Positions 37,463 through 47,195 of a stretch of DNA of 64,000 nt are shown here, piece by piece. Origin of the DNA: JAJPKK01 sp963802745 (GTDB taxonomy: Bacteria > Pseudomonadota > Alphaproteobacteria > Rhizobiales > Xanthobacteraceae); NCBI GenBank assembly GCA_963802745.1, contig CAWDKL010000005.1, positions 87,892-151,891 on the forward strand, given 5' to 3'. A program made the translations under genes and the position numbers. How positions within the stretch are numbered: the first letter of the stretch is position 1; the number at the start of each line of letters is the position of its first letter. The notes under the pieces were generated by a model. That model saw only the letters and a program-made list of their open reading frames with translations. It was not told where the DNA came from and did no database searches.

Positions 37463-37556
37463 AGTCTGTGGGTGGGCGATCGAGGGCACCGAGCGCCGCT
37501 AGCACGCGGCGGGTGCGTGGGTCGGCAGATGGCTTGACGCCCGCACCCTATCCGAC

Positions 37557-39135
37557 ATGTTTGCTTTATCCCGCGCCGGAGCAGCCCTCTTGACCACGAC
37601 GACAGCATCCCATTTCACCAATCTCGGCGACCTCATTCGCCGCGACCGCGATCCGGACAAGCTCGCGATCATCGATCTCGGCGGTGAAACCGAGCGGCGC
37701 TTCACCTATGCGGAACTCGACGCCATGGCGCGGGGCGTCGCCCGGGCGCTGACGGCGCGCGGCTTTGCCCGCGGCGACCGCATCGCCATCCTGTCGGCCA
37801 ACCGCACCGAATTCATCGCCGCCTATTACGGCATCATGCGCGCCGGCTTGGTGGCGGTGCCGGTCAATTATCGGTTCCCCGCCGCGACCATCGATTTCAT
37901 CTTGCGCGACGCCGGCGCCCGGCTGGTGTTTTGCGACCGGGCGCGGCGCCCGCAAATTCCGTCCGATCTGCCGGCCATCTGTTTCGGCGCCGGCGAGCCA
38001 GGAAGGTTTCGACAGCTTCCTGGATCCCGGCGCGTTCGCGGCCGTTGCGGCGCGGCCGGACGAGCCCGCTATGTTTCTCTACACTTCGGGCTCGACCGGG
38101 GTCCCCAAGGGCGTCGTGCTTTCGCACCAAAGCCATATCTGGGTGGTGGAGACCCGGCTCGATGGCCAGGACCTCTCGCGCCACCGCTTTCTGGTGGCCG
38201 CACCGCTCTACCACATGAACGCGCTGGCGCTATCGAAGCTTTCCTGCGCGGCGCATGCCACCATCGTGCTGCAGCCGCAATTCGTCGCCGCGGACTACAT
38301 CGCGGCGATCGAACGGCACCGCTGCACCTGGCTCACCGCGGTGCCGCCGATGATCGCCATGATGCTGCGCGAGCACGAGGCGATGGCGCGCACCGATTTT
38401 TCCAGCGTGGAGTTCGTGCGCATGGGCTCGGCGCCGGTGAGCCAAAGCTTGATGGAAGCGCTGCACCGCGCCCTGCCGGCCGCCAAGGTGACCAACGCCT
38501 ACGGCACCACCGAGGCCGGCCCGGTGGTGTTCGGGGCACATCCGCACGGTCTGCCGCAGCCCGCCATGTCGGTCGGCTATCCGCATCCAAAGGTCGCGCT
38601 GAGGCTGGTGGATGAGAGCGGGCATGTGGGCGACCACGGCGCGCTGGAGATGAAATGCCCCGCCGTAATGCTCGGCTATCACAACCGCCCCGACCTGCCG
38701 CCGCCGATCACGGCCGACGGCTTTTATAAAACCGGCGACGTGTTCCGCCGCGATGCCGACGGCTTTCATTATTTCGTCGGCCGCACCGACGATATGTTCG
38801 TCTCCGGCGGCGAAAACATCTATCCGGGCGATGTCGAGCGCATGCTGGAGCGCCACGAGGCGGTGGCCCAGGCCTGCGTGGTGCCGATCGAGGATGCCAT
38901 CAAGGGCCAGAAGCCGGTCGCCTTCATCATTTTAAAGCCCGGCGCGGCGCCGGATGCGGAAGCCATCAAGCGCTTCGCACTGGCCCACGCGCCGGCCTAT
39001 CAGCACCCGCGCTTCGTCTGGTTCGTGGAGAAGCTGCCGCTGTCCACCACCAACAAGATCGACCGCGCCGCGCTGAAGCGGGACGCGGAGGACAGGGTGG
39101 AGGGCCGGCAGGCGGCGCAAGTGGAGGACGCTTAG
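37557..39135 (+). pseudogene. AMP-dependent acyl-CoA synthetase/ligase, one frameshift
   Basis: About 526 codons across two frames joined near 38000. Before the break: FTYAELDAMARGVARAL and the YYGIMRAGLVAVPVNYRF block. After it: the P-loop-like LYTSGSTGVPKGV, the adenylate motif NAYGTTEAGPVVFG, the YKTGDVFRRD hinge region, GRTDDMFVSGGENIYPGDVE and the catalytic Lys near the end (LPLSTTNKIDRAAL). This is the ANL superfamily making acyl-AMP then acyl-CoA; the substrate is not evident. The start may be ATG 37557 or TTG 37590. It may be the last gene of the cob transcript. Confidence 0.88.
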
Positions 39136-39530
39136 CCGATAAGGACAGCCCGCAATGCGGGGCCGCTGGTCGCCTGTTGCAATGCAGAGATGACCAGCAT
39201 TGGCGCCATCAAAATATGTTTCATGACCGAATTCCTAGGGTTACTCCCGGAGGTGCTTCGACCGGATCGAAACAAGGTCTCGTTGACGAAGATCAAGGCC
39301 AAGATTTGCGAGGATGCGATTGTGTGCGGCAAGCTTCGGTGCAGGAGTTCCGGAGCAATCTTCTCGGTATTTCAGTCGTCGTCCGTTCCGTGCGCACCCC
39401 AAAGGGTAACGCTTCCAGCATTACCTGCGGTGCAGATGTTCATACCGATGGCGATCGATATCACAAGGTTGTGTCTTCCCGAAGCCCAGAGAAGGGGCAG
39501 TATCGGCTCAGCTAAACCCTGGAGGCGCGT
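39136..39530. other. Spacer with no supported gene
   Basis: Frames here are short and lack family signatures. A possible 30-codon minus-strand peptide (39132-39224, MKHILMAPMLVISALQQ) looks like a signal sequence but is too short and too poorly supported to call. Confidence 0.35.
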
Positions 39531-39923
39531 ATGCTGCCGCTTACGATCTTTCTTGCAAAACTCCTCGGCCTATACTGCACCATCCTGGCACTGGCGATGA
39601 TGACGCGCAAACAAAGCATCGTCGCAACCGTCAATGCGCTCATCAGAAACCCGCCACTGCTTTTTTTCGTTGAACTGCTCGGCTTAGCCGCGGGCCTCGC
39701 CATGGTGATCGGTCATAATGTCTGGTCGGGAGGGGTGTTGCCCGTTGTCGTCACCGTTGTGGGATGGCTTATAACCATCCGAAGCGCCGGGCTGCTCGTC
39801 CTGCCGCCTCAGGTTGCGATCGAACTCATCGACAGTTTGCGCTACGAAGAGCTTTTCTACGGCTATATGAGTATAACTCTGATCTTGGGTCTTTATCTGA
39901 CTTTCGCTGGTTTCAGCGCGTGA
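39531..39923 (+). CDS. Small integral membrane protein
   Basis: 130 residues with four hydrophobic helices: LTIFLAKLLGLYCTILALAMM, LLFFVELLGLAAGLAMVIG, LPVVVTVVGWLITI and YGYMSITLILGLYLTFAG. Little soluble sequence. The start follows AACCCTGGAGGCGCGT, containing GGAGG. No named family recognised with confidence. It precedes the keto-acid dehydrogenase operon by 85 bp. Confidence 0.7.
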   Translation: MLPLTIFLAKLLGLYCTILALAMMTRKQSIVATVNALIRNPPLLFFVELLGLAAGLAMVIGHNVWSGGVLPVVVTVVGWLITIRSAGLLVLPPQVAIELIDSLRYEELFYGYMSITLILGLYLTFAGFSA

Positions 39924-40008
39924 CGGTGTCACGGATTCTCCGTGCCGCAAACCAACCGGCTTCGGGGTATTCGCAGGGGGCAAACTCAAACGGCGAGGAA
40001 TTCATGCG

Positions 40009-41083
40009 ATGAATTTAGATGGCACCGCCGGCAAGCCCAAGCGCTTTATCGATCCGTCGGGCACCGCTATCGCACCGCTTCCTGATTTCGCGGCGGATCC
40101 GGCGGCGCTGGTCGTCCTTTATCGCCACATGGTGTTGACCCGCGCATTCGACGCCAAGGCGATTGCTTTACAGCGAACCGGCCGGCTCGGAACTTATGCG
40201 TCCTCGCTGGGCCAGGAAGCCGTGGGCGTCGGCCTCGCCGGCGCGATGCGAACGGACGATGTGCTGCTGCCCAGCTTTCGCGAGCATGGCGCCCAGATCG
40301 TCCGCGGAGTGAGCCTTCAGGAGTTGTTCCTGTATTGGGGCGGCGACGAGCGTGGCAATGATTTTGCCGTTCCGCGCCAAGATTTTCCCAACTGCGTGAC
40401 GGTCGGTTCGCAGGCTCCCCACGCGGTCGGGGTGGCGCTGGCATTTCGGTTGCGCGGCGAGACCCGCGCGGCCGTCTGCGTGTTCGGCGACGGCGCAACA
40501 TCGAAAGGCGATGTCGCGGAAGCGCTGAACATGGCCGGAGTTCTGGAAGGTCCCGGTGGTGTTCGTCATCAACAATAATGGCTGGGCGATTTCGGTTCCC
40601 GTCGCCAAGCAGACCGCGGTGGCGACGCTTGCGGACAAGGCGGCTTTCGGCGGCATGCCGGGCGTGCGGGTTGACGGCAATGATGTCGTCGCGGTCCGCC
40701 ATGCGGTCGGGGAGGCGCTCGCCGCGGCGCGCCGGGGCGACGGCCCGACGCTGATCGAGGCGGTAACCTACCGGCTGTCCGACCATACCACGGCCGACGA
40801 TGCCGGCCGCTATCGCGACGATGCGCAGGTGAGCCGGCACTGGTCCGAAGAGCCGGTGGCGCGGCTGCGCAACTATCTGGTCAACGCCGGCGCCTGGACG
40901 CGGGACCGGGAAGATGCGCTGCTGCATGAATGCGCGCGGCAAGTCGATGACGCAGCGGCGGCCTTCGCCGCCGTCGCCCCGCTGCCCCTCGCCGCGATGT
41001 TCGACCACACTTATGCGCGAATGCCCGCCGACCTGGCCGAGCAACTCGAAGATGCCACACAGAGCGTCGCAGGTGCTCCATGA
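40009..41083 (+). pseudogene. 2-oxoacid dehydrogenase E1 alpha subunit (branched-chain/pyruvate type), frameshifted
   Basis: About 358 codons. The first segment carries GRLGTYASSLGQEAVGVGLA and the thiamine-diphosphate/Mg motif VFGDGATSKGDVAEALNMAG. The second has FVINNNGWAIS, VRVDGNDVVAVRHAV, and the regulatory loop YRLSDHTTADD. The break lies near 40548: removing one T from AGTTCTGG restores GVWKVPVVFVINNNG. The enzyme decarboxylates a 2-oxo acid with thiamine diphosphate. Next to a Leu/Glu-type dehydrogenase, a branched-chain keto acid is a likely substrate. The last codons overlap the E1 beta start (ATGA). Confidence 0.9.
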
Positions 41084-42060
41084 GCGAGATCAATCTCGTC
41101 CAGGCCGTCAATCTCGCGCTGGGGCGCGCCATGGCGGACGACCCGAACGTGATCGTGCTCGGCGAGGACGTTGGCGTCGATGGCGGCGTGTTCCGGGCGA
41201 CCGACGGCCTGTTCAAACGCTATGGCGACAAGCGCGTCATCGATACGCCGCTGGCCGAAGCCGGCATCACCGGCGTGGCGATCGGCCTTGCGGCGCAGGG
41301 TTTTCGCCCCGTTGCGGAAATTCAATTCACCGGATTTGCCTATACGTGCATTGATCAACTCTTGAACCACGCGGCGCGTCTGCGCACCCGCACGCGCGGG
41401 CGCTTAACCTGTCCGCTGGTGCTGCGGGCGCCGGCGGGCGGCGGGATTCGCGCTGTCGAGCACCACTCGGAAAGTCCCGAAGCGATGTTCGCGCACATTC
41501 CGGGGCTGAAGGTGGTGATCCCGGCATCGCCTAAGCGGGCATACGGGCTGCTGCTCGCGGCCATCCGGGATCCGGACCCGGTGGTGTTTTTGGAACCGAC
41601 GCGGCTTTATCGCGCTTTCCGTGAAACGGTCACGGATGATGGCATGGAGCTGCCGCTCGAACGCTGCATCGTGGTGCGGCCGGGCCGCGACGTGACCGTC
41701 GTGTCCTGGGGCGCGATGCTGCGGGAGGCCGGCGAGGCCGCGGACAGGCTCGCCCAGGAGGGCGTCGAAGCCGAAGTGATCGACGTAGCCACGCTCAAGC
41801 CGCTCGACACCGCGACCATCCTGGATTCCGTCGGCCGCACCGGCCGGCTGGTGATCGTCCACGAAGCGCCCCTGACGGCCGGTTTCGGCGCCGAAATCGC
41901 CGCGCGCGTGGCCGGCCGCGGCCTGACCTCGCTGCTGGCGCCGATCGAACGGGTCGCCGGATACGACACCGTCATGCCTTATCTGCGTACGGAGAGCTTT
42001 TATATGCCGAATGCGGAACGCATCGTAGCGGCCGTGCGCCGCGCCCTGGCATTCATATGA
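41080..42060 (+). CDS. 2-oxoacid dehydrogenase E1 beta subunit
   Basis: 326 residues. The N-terminal domain has NLALGRAMADDPNVIVLGEDVG, FKRYGDKRVIDTPLAEAGI and EIQFTGFAYTCIDQLLNHAA. The C-terminal transketolase domain has GRDVTVVSWGAMLREA, EVIDVATLKPLD and VIVHEAPLTAGFGAEIAA. It pairs with the E1 alpha of the preceding gene, with which it overlaps by four bases, and its stop overlaps the E2 start in the same way. It completes the thiamine-dependent decarboxylase heterotetramer. Confidence 0.93.
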   Translation: MSEINLVQAVNLALGRAMADDPNVIVLGEDVGVDGGVFRATDGLFKRYGDKRVIDTPLAEAGITGVAIGLAAQGFRPVAEIQFTGFAYTCIDQLLNHAARLRTRTRGRLTCPLVLRAPAGGGIRAVEHHSESPEAMFAHIPGLKVVIPASPKRAYGLLLAAIRDPDPVVFLEPTRLYRAFRETVTDDGMELPLERCIVVRPGRDVTVVSWGAMLREAGEAADRLAQEGVEAEVIDVATLKPLDTATILDSVGRTGRLVIVHEAPLTAGFGAEIAARVAGRGLTSLLAPIERVAGYDTVMPYLRTESFYMPNAERIVAAVRRALAFI

Positions 42061-43166
42061 GCCCGTTCTGCCTGCCGGACCTCGGCGAAGGCCTCAAGGA
42101 GGCCGAGCTGGTGGCGTGGCATGTGGCGGAGGGCGACCATGTGGTCGCCGACCAGCCGCTGGTGTCGGTTGAGACCGAGAAGGCGGTCGTGGAGATTCCA
42201 TCCCCTCAGTCGGGCCGGATCGAGAAGCTCCTCGCCAAGCCCGGCGAGCATGTGCAGGTCGGGGCGCCCCTGCTTGCATTCGAGGAGGGCGTTCATCCCG
42301 ACACCGGCACGGTGGTGGGCAGCCTCGCGACCCCGGCGCCTGTTCTGCCGCCCACGCCGCCGCGGCGGAACGAGGCGGGAAGGCCCGCGGTCGTCCAGGC
42401 CGCACCGGCCGTGCGGGCACGGGCGCGGCAGCTTGGCGTCGATCTCTCCGCGGTCACGCCAAGCGGACCGGGCGGCACCATCACGACCCGCGATGTCGAG
42501 AGCGCCGTTCCGGCCGAAGCTGCGACGGCGGAAGCGCCCGGCGACGCACTACGCGGCGCGCGGCGCGCCATGGCGCTCAACATGGCCCGCGCCGGCCACG
42601 AAGTGGTGCCGGCGACCTTGCATGACGAAGCGGATGTGGACGCGTGGTCGTCCGCGGATGTGACGGTCCGGCTGATTCGTGCGCTGATCGCCGGATGCGA
42701 TGCCGAACCACGCCTCAATGCGAGCTTCCGCTTCACCACGCTGACGCTGCGCCGCAATCCGCAGATCGACGTGGGCCTTGCGATCGACAATCCCGACGGC
42801 CTTTTCGTGCCGGTGCTGCGCGATGTTGCGCGGTCCGGTCCCGCCGATTGGCGGCGCCAGATCGATGCCTTCAAGGTTCGGGTGAGCGGGCGCAGTCTGG
42901 CCCCGGCCGAATTGCGCGAGCCCACCATCACCCTGTCGAACTTCGGCACCATCGCGGGCCAGCATGCGGCCCTCGTCATCGTGCCGCCGCAGGTGGCCAT
43001 CGTGGGTGCCGGGCGTATCATCGATCGGCCGGTGCGCCTCGGCGCCGGCGTGGGGCTGCACCGCATGTTGCCGTTATCGCTGACCTTCGATCACCGTGCC
43101 GTCACCGGCGGCGATGCCGCGCGCTTCCTGCGTGCCGCTATCGCCGACCTCGAGAAACCCGATTGA
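42057..43166 (+). CDS. Dihydrolipoamide acyltransferase (E2)
   Basis: 369 residues. One N-terminal lipoyl domain with the modified Lys in VSVETEKAVVEIPSP (about 37-51), a Pro/Ala linker, a small peripheral subunit-binding domain (VRARARQLGVDLSAVTPSGPGG), and a catalytic core ending in LTFDHRAVTGGDAARFL. The active-site His is present, but the usual HRxxDG reads HRAVTG, with Thr in place of Asp. The core moves an acyl group from lipoate to CoA. No E3 (dihydrolipoamide dehydrogenase) gene follows, so E3 must be shared from elsewhere. Confidence 0.9.
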   Translation: MSPFCLPDLGEGLKEAELVAWHVAEGDHVVADQPLVSVETEKAVVEIPSPQSGRIEKLLAKPGEHVQVGAPLLAFEEGVHPDTGTVVGSLATPAPVLPPTPPRRNEAGRPAVVQAAPAVRARARQLGVDLSAVTPSGPGGTITTRDVESAVPAEAATAEAPGDALRGARRAMALNMARAGHEVVPATLHDEADVDAWSSADVTVRLIRALIAGCDAEPRLNASFRFTTLTLRRNPQIDVGLAIDNPDGLFVPVLRDVARSGPADWRRQIDAFKVRVSGRSLAPAELREPTITLSNFGTIAGQHAALVIVPPQVAIVGAGRIIDRPVRLGAGVGLHRMLPLSLTFDHRAVTGGDAARFLRAAIADLEKPD

Positions 43167-43183
43167 TCCAAGGAGGAACCGTC

Positions 43184-44291
43184 ATGGACGACGCATTCCG
43201 GTTTGCCGATGCCTACGGTCCGGCCCGCATCATCCACATCCATCGTCCGTCGGTCGGTTTGAAAGCAATCGTGGTGGTGGACAACACGGCGTGCGGCGTC
43301 GCCATCGGCGGCGTGCGGATGGCCCCGGATGTGTCGCTGGAAGAATGTTTCCGCCTTGCCCGCGCCATGACCTGGAAGAATGCCGCGGCCGGGCTGCCGC
43401 ACGGCGGCGGCAAGTCGGTGATTTTCGCCGATCCGCACATGGCCGCCGCCGCCAAGGAGAATCTCATCCGCGCCTTCGCCGGCGCGATCCGCGACATCGA
43501 GGACTATGTGCCTGGACCCGACATGGGGACCGACGAGCTCTGCATGGGTTTTGTCAAGGACGAGACCGGCCGCGCGGTCGGCCTGCCGCGCGCCATCGGC
43601 GGCATTCCGCTCGATCAGGTCGGCGCCACCGGTTTCGGCGTTGCGGCCTGTGTGGACGTGGCGAGCGGCTTCATCGGCCTCGACCTCAAGGGCGCCCGGG
43701 TGGTGGTGCAGGGTTTCGGCGCGGTCGGCAAGCACGCGGCGCGGTTTCTCGCCGATAAGGGCGCGATTCTGGTCGGCGCCAGCGACACCGGCGGAACGCT
43801 CGCGGATCCGGCCGGGCTCGACATCGCGGCCCTGATCGCCCTCAAGGACGCGGGCCATGCTCTGCACGACCACCCAACGGGCGAGAAGCTGCCGGGGCGA
43901 TGCCATTATCGACATCCCGTGCGATATCTGGATCCCGGCGGCGCGGCCCGATGTGATCAACGCCGCCAATGTGTCGCGCCTGCGAACCCGAATGGTCGCG
44001 CAAGGCGCCAACATCCCGTGCACGCCGGAGGCCGAACAGGCCTTGCACGAACGCGGCGTATTGGTTCTGCCGGATTTCGTCGCCAATGCCGGCGGCGTGA
44101 TTTGCGGCGCAATCGAGTATCAGGGCGGAACCGAGAAGGCGGCATTTGATTATATCGACGAGCGCATTCGGACCAATACCCGGATCATCCTGGACGATGC
44201 GCGGCGCGGCGGCATGCCGCCGCGTGCTGCCGCACTTGCGTTCGCCGAACGGACCGTGCGGGCAGCCGCGGCGACGCGCCGCTGGCGCTGA
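43184..44291 (+). pseudogene. Leu/Glu/Phe/Val-type amino-acid dehydrogenase, frameshifted
   Basis: About 369 codons. The substrate domain has AIGGVRMAPDVSLEE, the catalytic-Lys segment AAAGLPHGGGKSVIF and YVPGPDMGTDELCM. The NAD domain has VVVQGFGAVGKHAARFLADKG and, after the break, IDIPCDIWIPAARPDVI then VLPDFVANAGGVICG. One extra G in the G-run at 43895-43898 breaks the frame; removing it gives KLPGDAIIDIPCD. The gene has an excellent AGGAGGAACC site and follows E2 by 17 bp. It would deaminate a branched-chain or related amino acid to the oxo acid used by the upstream complex. Confidence 0.9.
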
Positions 44292-44446
44292 TGGTGCGCG
44301 AGCCATGGTCATCGCCGGTGAGGGACATCCGGTGCAGATAGGTTTCATCATCAGTCCGCCGTGTCCCGAATCTGCGCGCCCGCAACCCCAAACACGTCCC
44401 AAGCACGGCCTGTAACTCCGGACATTGGAATGTAAAGACTGCGGAT

Positions 44447-44460
44447 TTGCGCAACATCAA
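44447..44460 (+). promoter_or_regulatory. FixK/FNR-type site of the DUF3775 promoter
   Basis: TTGCGCAACATCAA fits TTG(A/C)-N6-(T/G)CAA. The hexamer TATAAA at 44483-44488 is placed exactly where the -10 would be if the site were centred at -41.5, the class II activator position, giving a start near 44495 and a 44-base leader. Confidence 0.6.
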
Positions 44461-44538
44461 CGTGGAGCAATTAATCCGGCCCTATAAATTCAAAATGCTG
44501 CCGATCCGCCGTCGTGACCGCCGGCTTGCAAAAGCGAG

Positions 44539-45006
44539 ATGGACATGAATGCTCAATCGACGCCACCGCCTTCGTCCGATCCTGACGCGATCGAGGCGCC
44601 TAATCTTGCGATTTCACCCGAGAAGGTCAGCTATATCATCATCAAGGCACGTGAATTCGATGCGAAAGATGTCGTGACCGATCCGGATTCCGCTTCAAAC
44701 GCCTCCGACGATGCCATGCTATCCGTGCTCGAAGATCACAGCGACGATCCCGTGATCATGGAATTACGGGCGGCAATTGGCGGGCTCAACGAGGACGAGC
44801 AGATCGATCTCGTGACCTTGGCGTGGCTCGGTCGCGGGGACGGCGACGTCGAAGATTGGGCCGACCTGCGGGCCGAGGCGGCGCGTGCCCACAACAACCG
44901 CACCGCGTCCTATCTGCTCGGGATCCCATTGTTATCCGACTATCTGGAGGACGCGCTGTCGCTGCTCGGGATTTCCATCGCGGAATTCGAGAGCGGGCAC
45001 CTTTGA
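44539..45006 (+). CDS. DUF3775 domain-containing protein
   Basis: 155 residues, strongly acidic. The DUF3775 domain runs from about residue 25 (LAISPEKVSYIIIKAREFDAK) through NEDEQIDLVTLAWLGRGD and WADLRAEAARAHNNRTASYLLG to the end. Function of the family is unknown. The gene starts at ATG 44539 (or 44545). It has a FixK-type promoter upstream and is followed after 10 bp by the PRPP synthetase paralogue, so both belong to one unit at the left edge of the stress island. Confidence 0.85.
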   Translation: MDMNAQSTPPPSSDPDAIEAPNLAISPEKVSYIIIKAREFDAKDVVTDPDSASNASDDAMLSVLEDHSDDPVIMELRAAIGGLNEDEQIDLVTLAWLGRGDGDVEDWADLRAEAARAHNNRTASYLLGIPLLSDYLEDALSLLGISIAEFESGHL

Positions 45007-45016
45007 GGCACCACTG

Positions 45017-46048
45017 ATGTCAGCGCCATCATTGTGGATGCGGCCGGCTCGCGGGGATGTGGAGAACCCTGGAGACCGCATCCGGTTGTTTGCGCTCGCC
45101 GCAACGGCCGAATTTGGCAAGACTATTGCGGAAGGGCTGGACCAAGAGCTTTCGCCCCACGAGGAGCGCGGCTTCGAGGATGGCGAGCACAAAATCCGCC
45201 CGCTCGCGACGGTACAGAATACCGATGTCTATGTGTTGCAAAGTCTGCATGGCGGGCCGGTCGAAAGCGCCAACGACAAGCTCTGCCGGCTCTTGTTCTT
45301 CATCGGTGCGCTCAAGGACGCTGGCGCCGCCCGCGTCACCGCCGTGGTCCCGTATTTATGCTATGCCCGTAAGGACCGTCGCACCAAGACGAACGACCCG
45401 GTGACCACCCGCTATATTGCGGCCCTGTTCGAAGCGGTTGGAACGGACGTCGTGATCACGCTGGAAGTGCACAATCCGGCAGCCTTCGAAAACGCTTTCC
45501 GGTGTCGCACGGTCGCGCTGACGACCACGCCGTTGTTTGTGGACTATGCAAGCCGCCTGGTGGGCGAGAAACTATGCGTGGTCTCACCCGACACCGGGGG
45601 TGCCAAGCGTGCGGAGCTGTTCCGGGAGCAGCTGCAAGGCATGACCGGGCACGCCGTCGGGTTCGGATTTGCCGAGAAACATCGCAGCGCCGGGATCGTT
45701 TCCGGCGACCTTTTCGTCGGCGATGTCGATGGTGCCACCGCGCTCGTGATCGACGATCTGATCAGTACCGGAAATACGTTATTGCGAACCGCCCGCGCCG
45801 CGCGGCGCAACGGTGCGCGGCGCGTGATCGCGATGGTAACGCATGGGCTGTTCATGGCCGGCTCGGACGCGCTGTTCGCCGATCCGGCGATCGACCGCAT
45901 CGTGGTTACCGATACGGTGCCGGCATTCCGGCTCGGTACGGACGTCAACCGGAATAAGCTCGATATTTTGCCGGCCGCGCCGCTGTTTGCGGAAGCCATC
46001 GCACGCCTTCATGACGGTCGCGGGCTCGCCGAGTTGCTTGTATATTGA
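45017..46048 (+). CDS. prs: Ribose-phosphate pyrophosphokinase paralogue
   Basis: 343 residues. Recognisable Prs motifs: FEDGEHKIRPLATVQNTDVYVLQS, the flexible-loop segment YLCYARKDRRTKTNDPVTTRYIA (catalytic Lys-Arg), VVSPDTGGAKRAELF, and the PRPP-binding loop ALVIDDLISTGNTL. The N-terminus is diverged from housekeeping Prs (no FxGxSNxxLA start). It would make PRPP from ribose 5-phosphate and ATP. A phosphoribosyltransferase at 57652 closes the same island. Its last 104 bp overlap the convergent kinase gene. Confidence 0.88.
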   Translation: MSAPSLWMRPARGDVENPGDRIRLFALAATAEFGKTIAEGLDQELSPHEERGFEDGEHKIRPLATVQNTDVYVLQSLHGGPVESANDKLCRLLFFIGALKDAGAARVTAVVPYLCYARKDRRTKTNDPVTTRYIAALFEAVGTDVVITLEVHNPAAFENAFRCRTVALTTTPLFVDYASRLVGEKLCVVSPDTGGAKRAELFREQLQGMTGHAVGFGFAEKHRSAGIVSGDLFVGDVDGATALVIDDLISTGNTLLRTARAARRNGARRVIAMVTHGLFMAGSDALFADPAIDRIVVTDTVPAFRLGTDVNRNKLDILPAAPLFAEAIARLHDGRGLAELLVY

Positions 46049-47195
46049 GAAATCCTTCCAGACGGATCGCCTCCGCCAGCGCTATCTGCAAATAAACACG
46101 CGCCAATGCGGGCCATTTTTCCGGCGTCCGCGGCGATGGTTCGAGCAGATGCGCAATGGCAAGCCGCGCCCGCAAGGTGGCGCGGTAGCAGCGATAGAAT
46201 GCAAACAATGCGTCCGCCGGCCCGTCACGCAAAGCCGCCGCAATCCGCCGGCGGATGTAGCGCCCCGCCCACCGGCTGCCGAGCCGCTCGCACTCGAGAT
46301 CGAGAAAGGCGATTTCGTCGAACGGGTCGGCGGCACGCAGGGCGGCGTTGAACTCCAGGCAGTCGATGATGCACGGCGGGTCGCCGAGACAAATATGCTC
46401 CGGCCGCAGATCGCCATGGCCATCGACGATGCGCCGTGCCCGCACGCGGTTCGCCAACAGCGATCCGCGCAACGTCAGGAAGCGGCGCTGGGCGCGGTCG
46501 ATGCGGCGGATCAGACCGGCGGCCATGGGAAGGCGTGGATCGAGCAGAACGCGCTTATTGACCTGCAAACTGCGTTCCCAGGCGATGAGATGCATCCGCG
46601 GCGAAATGTTGACCGGCGCTGCGCGGCGATAGAACTGCACCAAAGCAGTCACCAGCCGATCGATCTGCCAAGTCCGCAGACGGTGCTCCATAATGGTCCG
46701 ATCGAGCATGGAAAAGTCTTCGAGGCGGCGCATCACCACGAGCCAATCGACCGTCTCTCCAGACCCGCCGATGCACAACCCTGTCGCCGACAGCGTCAAT
46801 GGAACGGCGCCAAGATAGACTTGTGGTGCGAGCCGCCGGTTGAGCGCTATCTCCGCCCGGCAAGCCGCCGCGCGGCGCGCCAACGTGGAAAAATCAAGGT
46901 AAGGAAAGCGCACCGGCTTTTTGAGCTTATACGCCCTGTCTTGGGTCAGAAAAACCCACGACATATGGGTTTCCCGCAACGTTACCTCGCCGCTATATTC
47001 CGGATAGGCCCCGGGTTGGCTCAAGAATGCGACCTTCGCGTCAAGTTCACGCTGGAACTTAACGGACATACCGCGGAGCTGCGGACGCGATTGCGCAAAC
47101 GTCGGATGACCGGTCTCGCCCGCAAACGCCGGACGTTCTAAAGCGCCGCCGGAATCCGCACGCTTCCGCGGGTCGTCTTGTGCCCGGTCAGGCAT
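45945..47195 (-). CDS. APH-like kinase family protein (COG2187-like)
   Basis: 416 residues if started at 47195, where the ATG overlaps the nitroreductase stop (TGATG), suggesting coupled translation; an internal ATG at 47069 is the alternative. The core resembles the aminoglycoside-phosphotransferase/fructosamine-kinase fold: VFLTQDRAYKLKKPVRFPYLDF holds the ATP Lys, VDWLVVMRRL follows, and the catalytic loop is RRIVDGHGDLRPEHICL with CIIDCLEF as the metal-binding partner. There is no C-terminal P-loop domain. Substrate unknown. The last 30 or so residues overlap the prs gene antisense and may be spurious. Confidence 0.75.
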   Translation of the reverse strand: MPDRAQDDPRKRADSGGALERPAFAGETGHPTFAQSRPQLRGMSVKFQRELDAKVAFLSQPGAYPEYSGEVTLRETHMSWVFLTQDRAYKLKKPVRFPYLDFSTLARRAAACRAEIALNRRLAPQVYLGAVPLTLSATGLCIGGSGETVDWLVVMRRLEDFSMLDRTIMEHRLRTWQIDRLVTALVQFYRRAAPVNISPRMHLIAWERSLQVNKRVLLDPRLPMAAGLIRRIDRAQRRFLTLRGSLLANRVRARRIVDGHGDLRPEHICLGDPPCIIDCLEFNAALRAADPFDEIAFLDLECERLGSRWAGRYIRRRIAAALRDGPADALFAFYRCYRATLRARLAIAHLLEPSPRTPEKWPALARVYLQIALAEAIRLEGFLNIQATRRARDRHEGVRWLPQTAARPAKYRAYSG

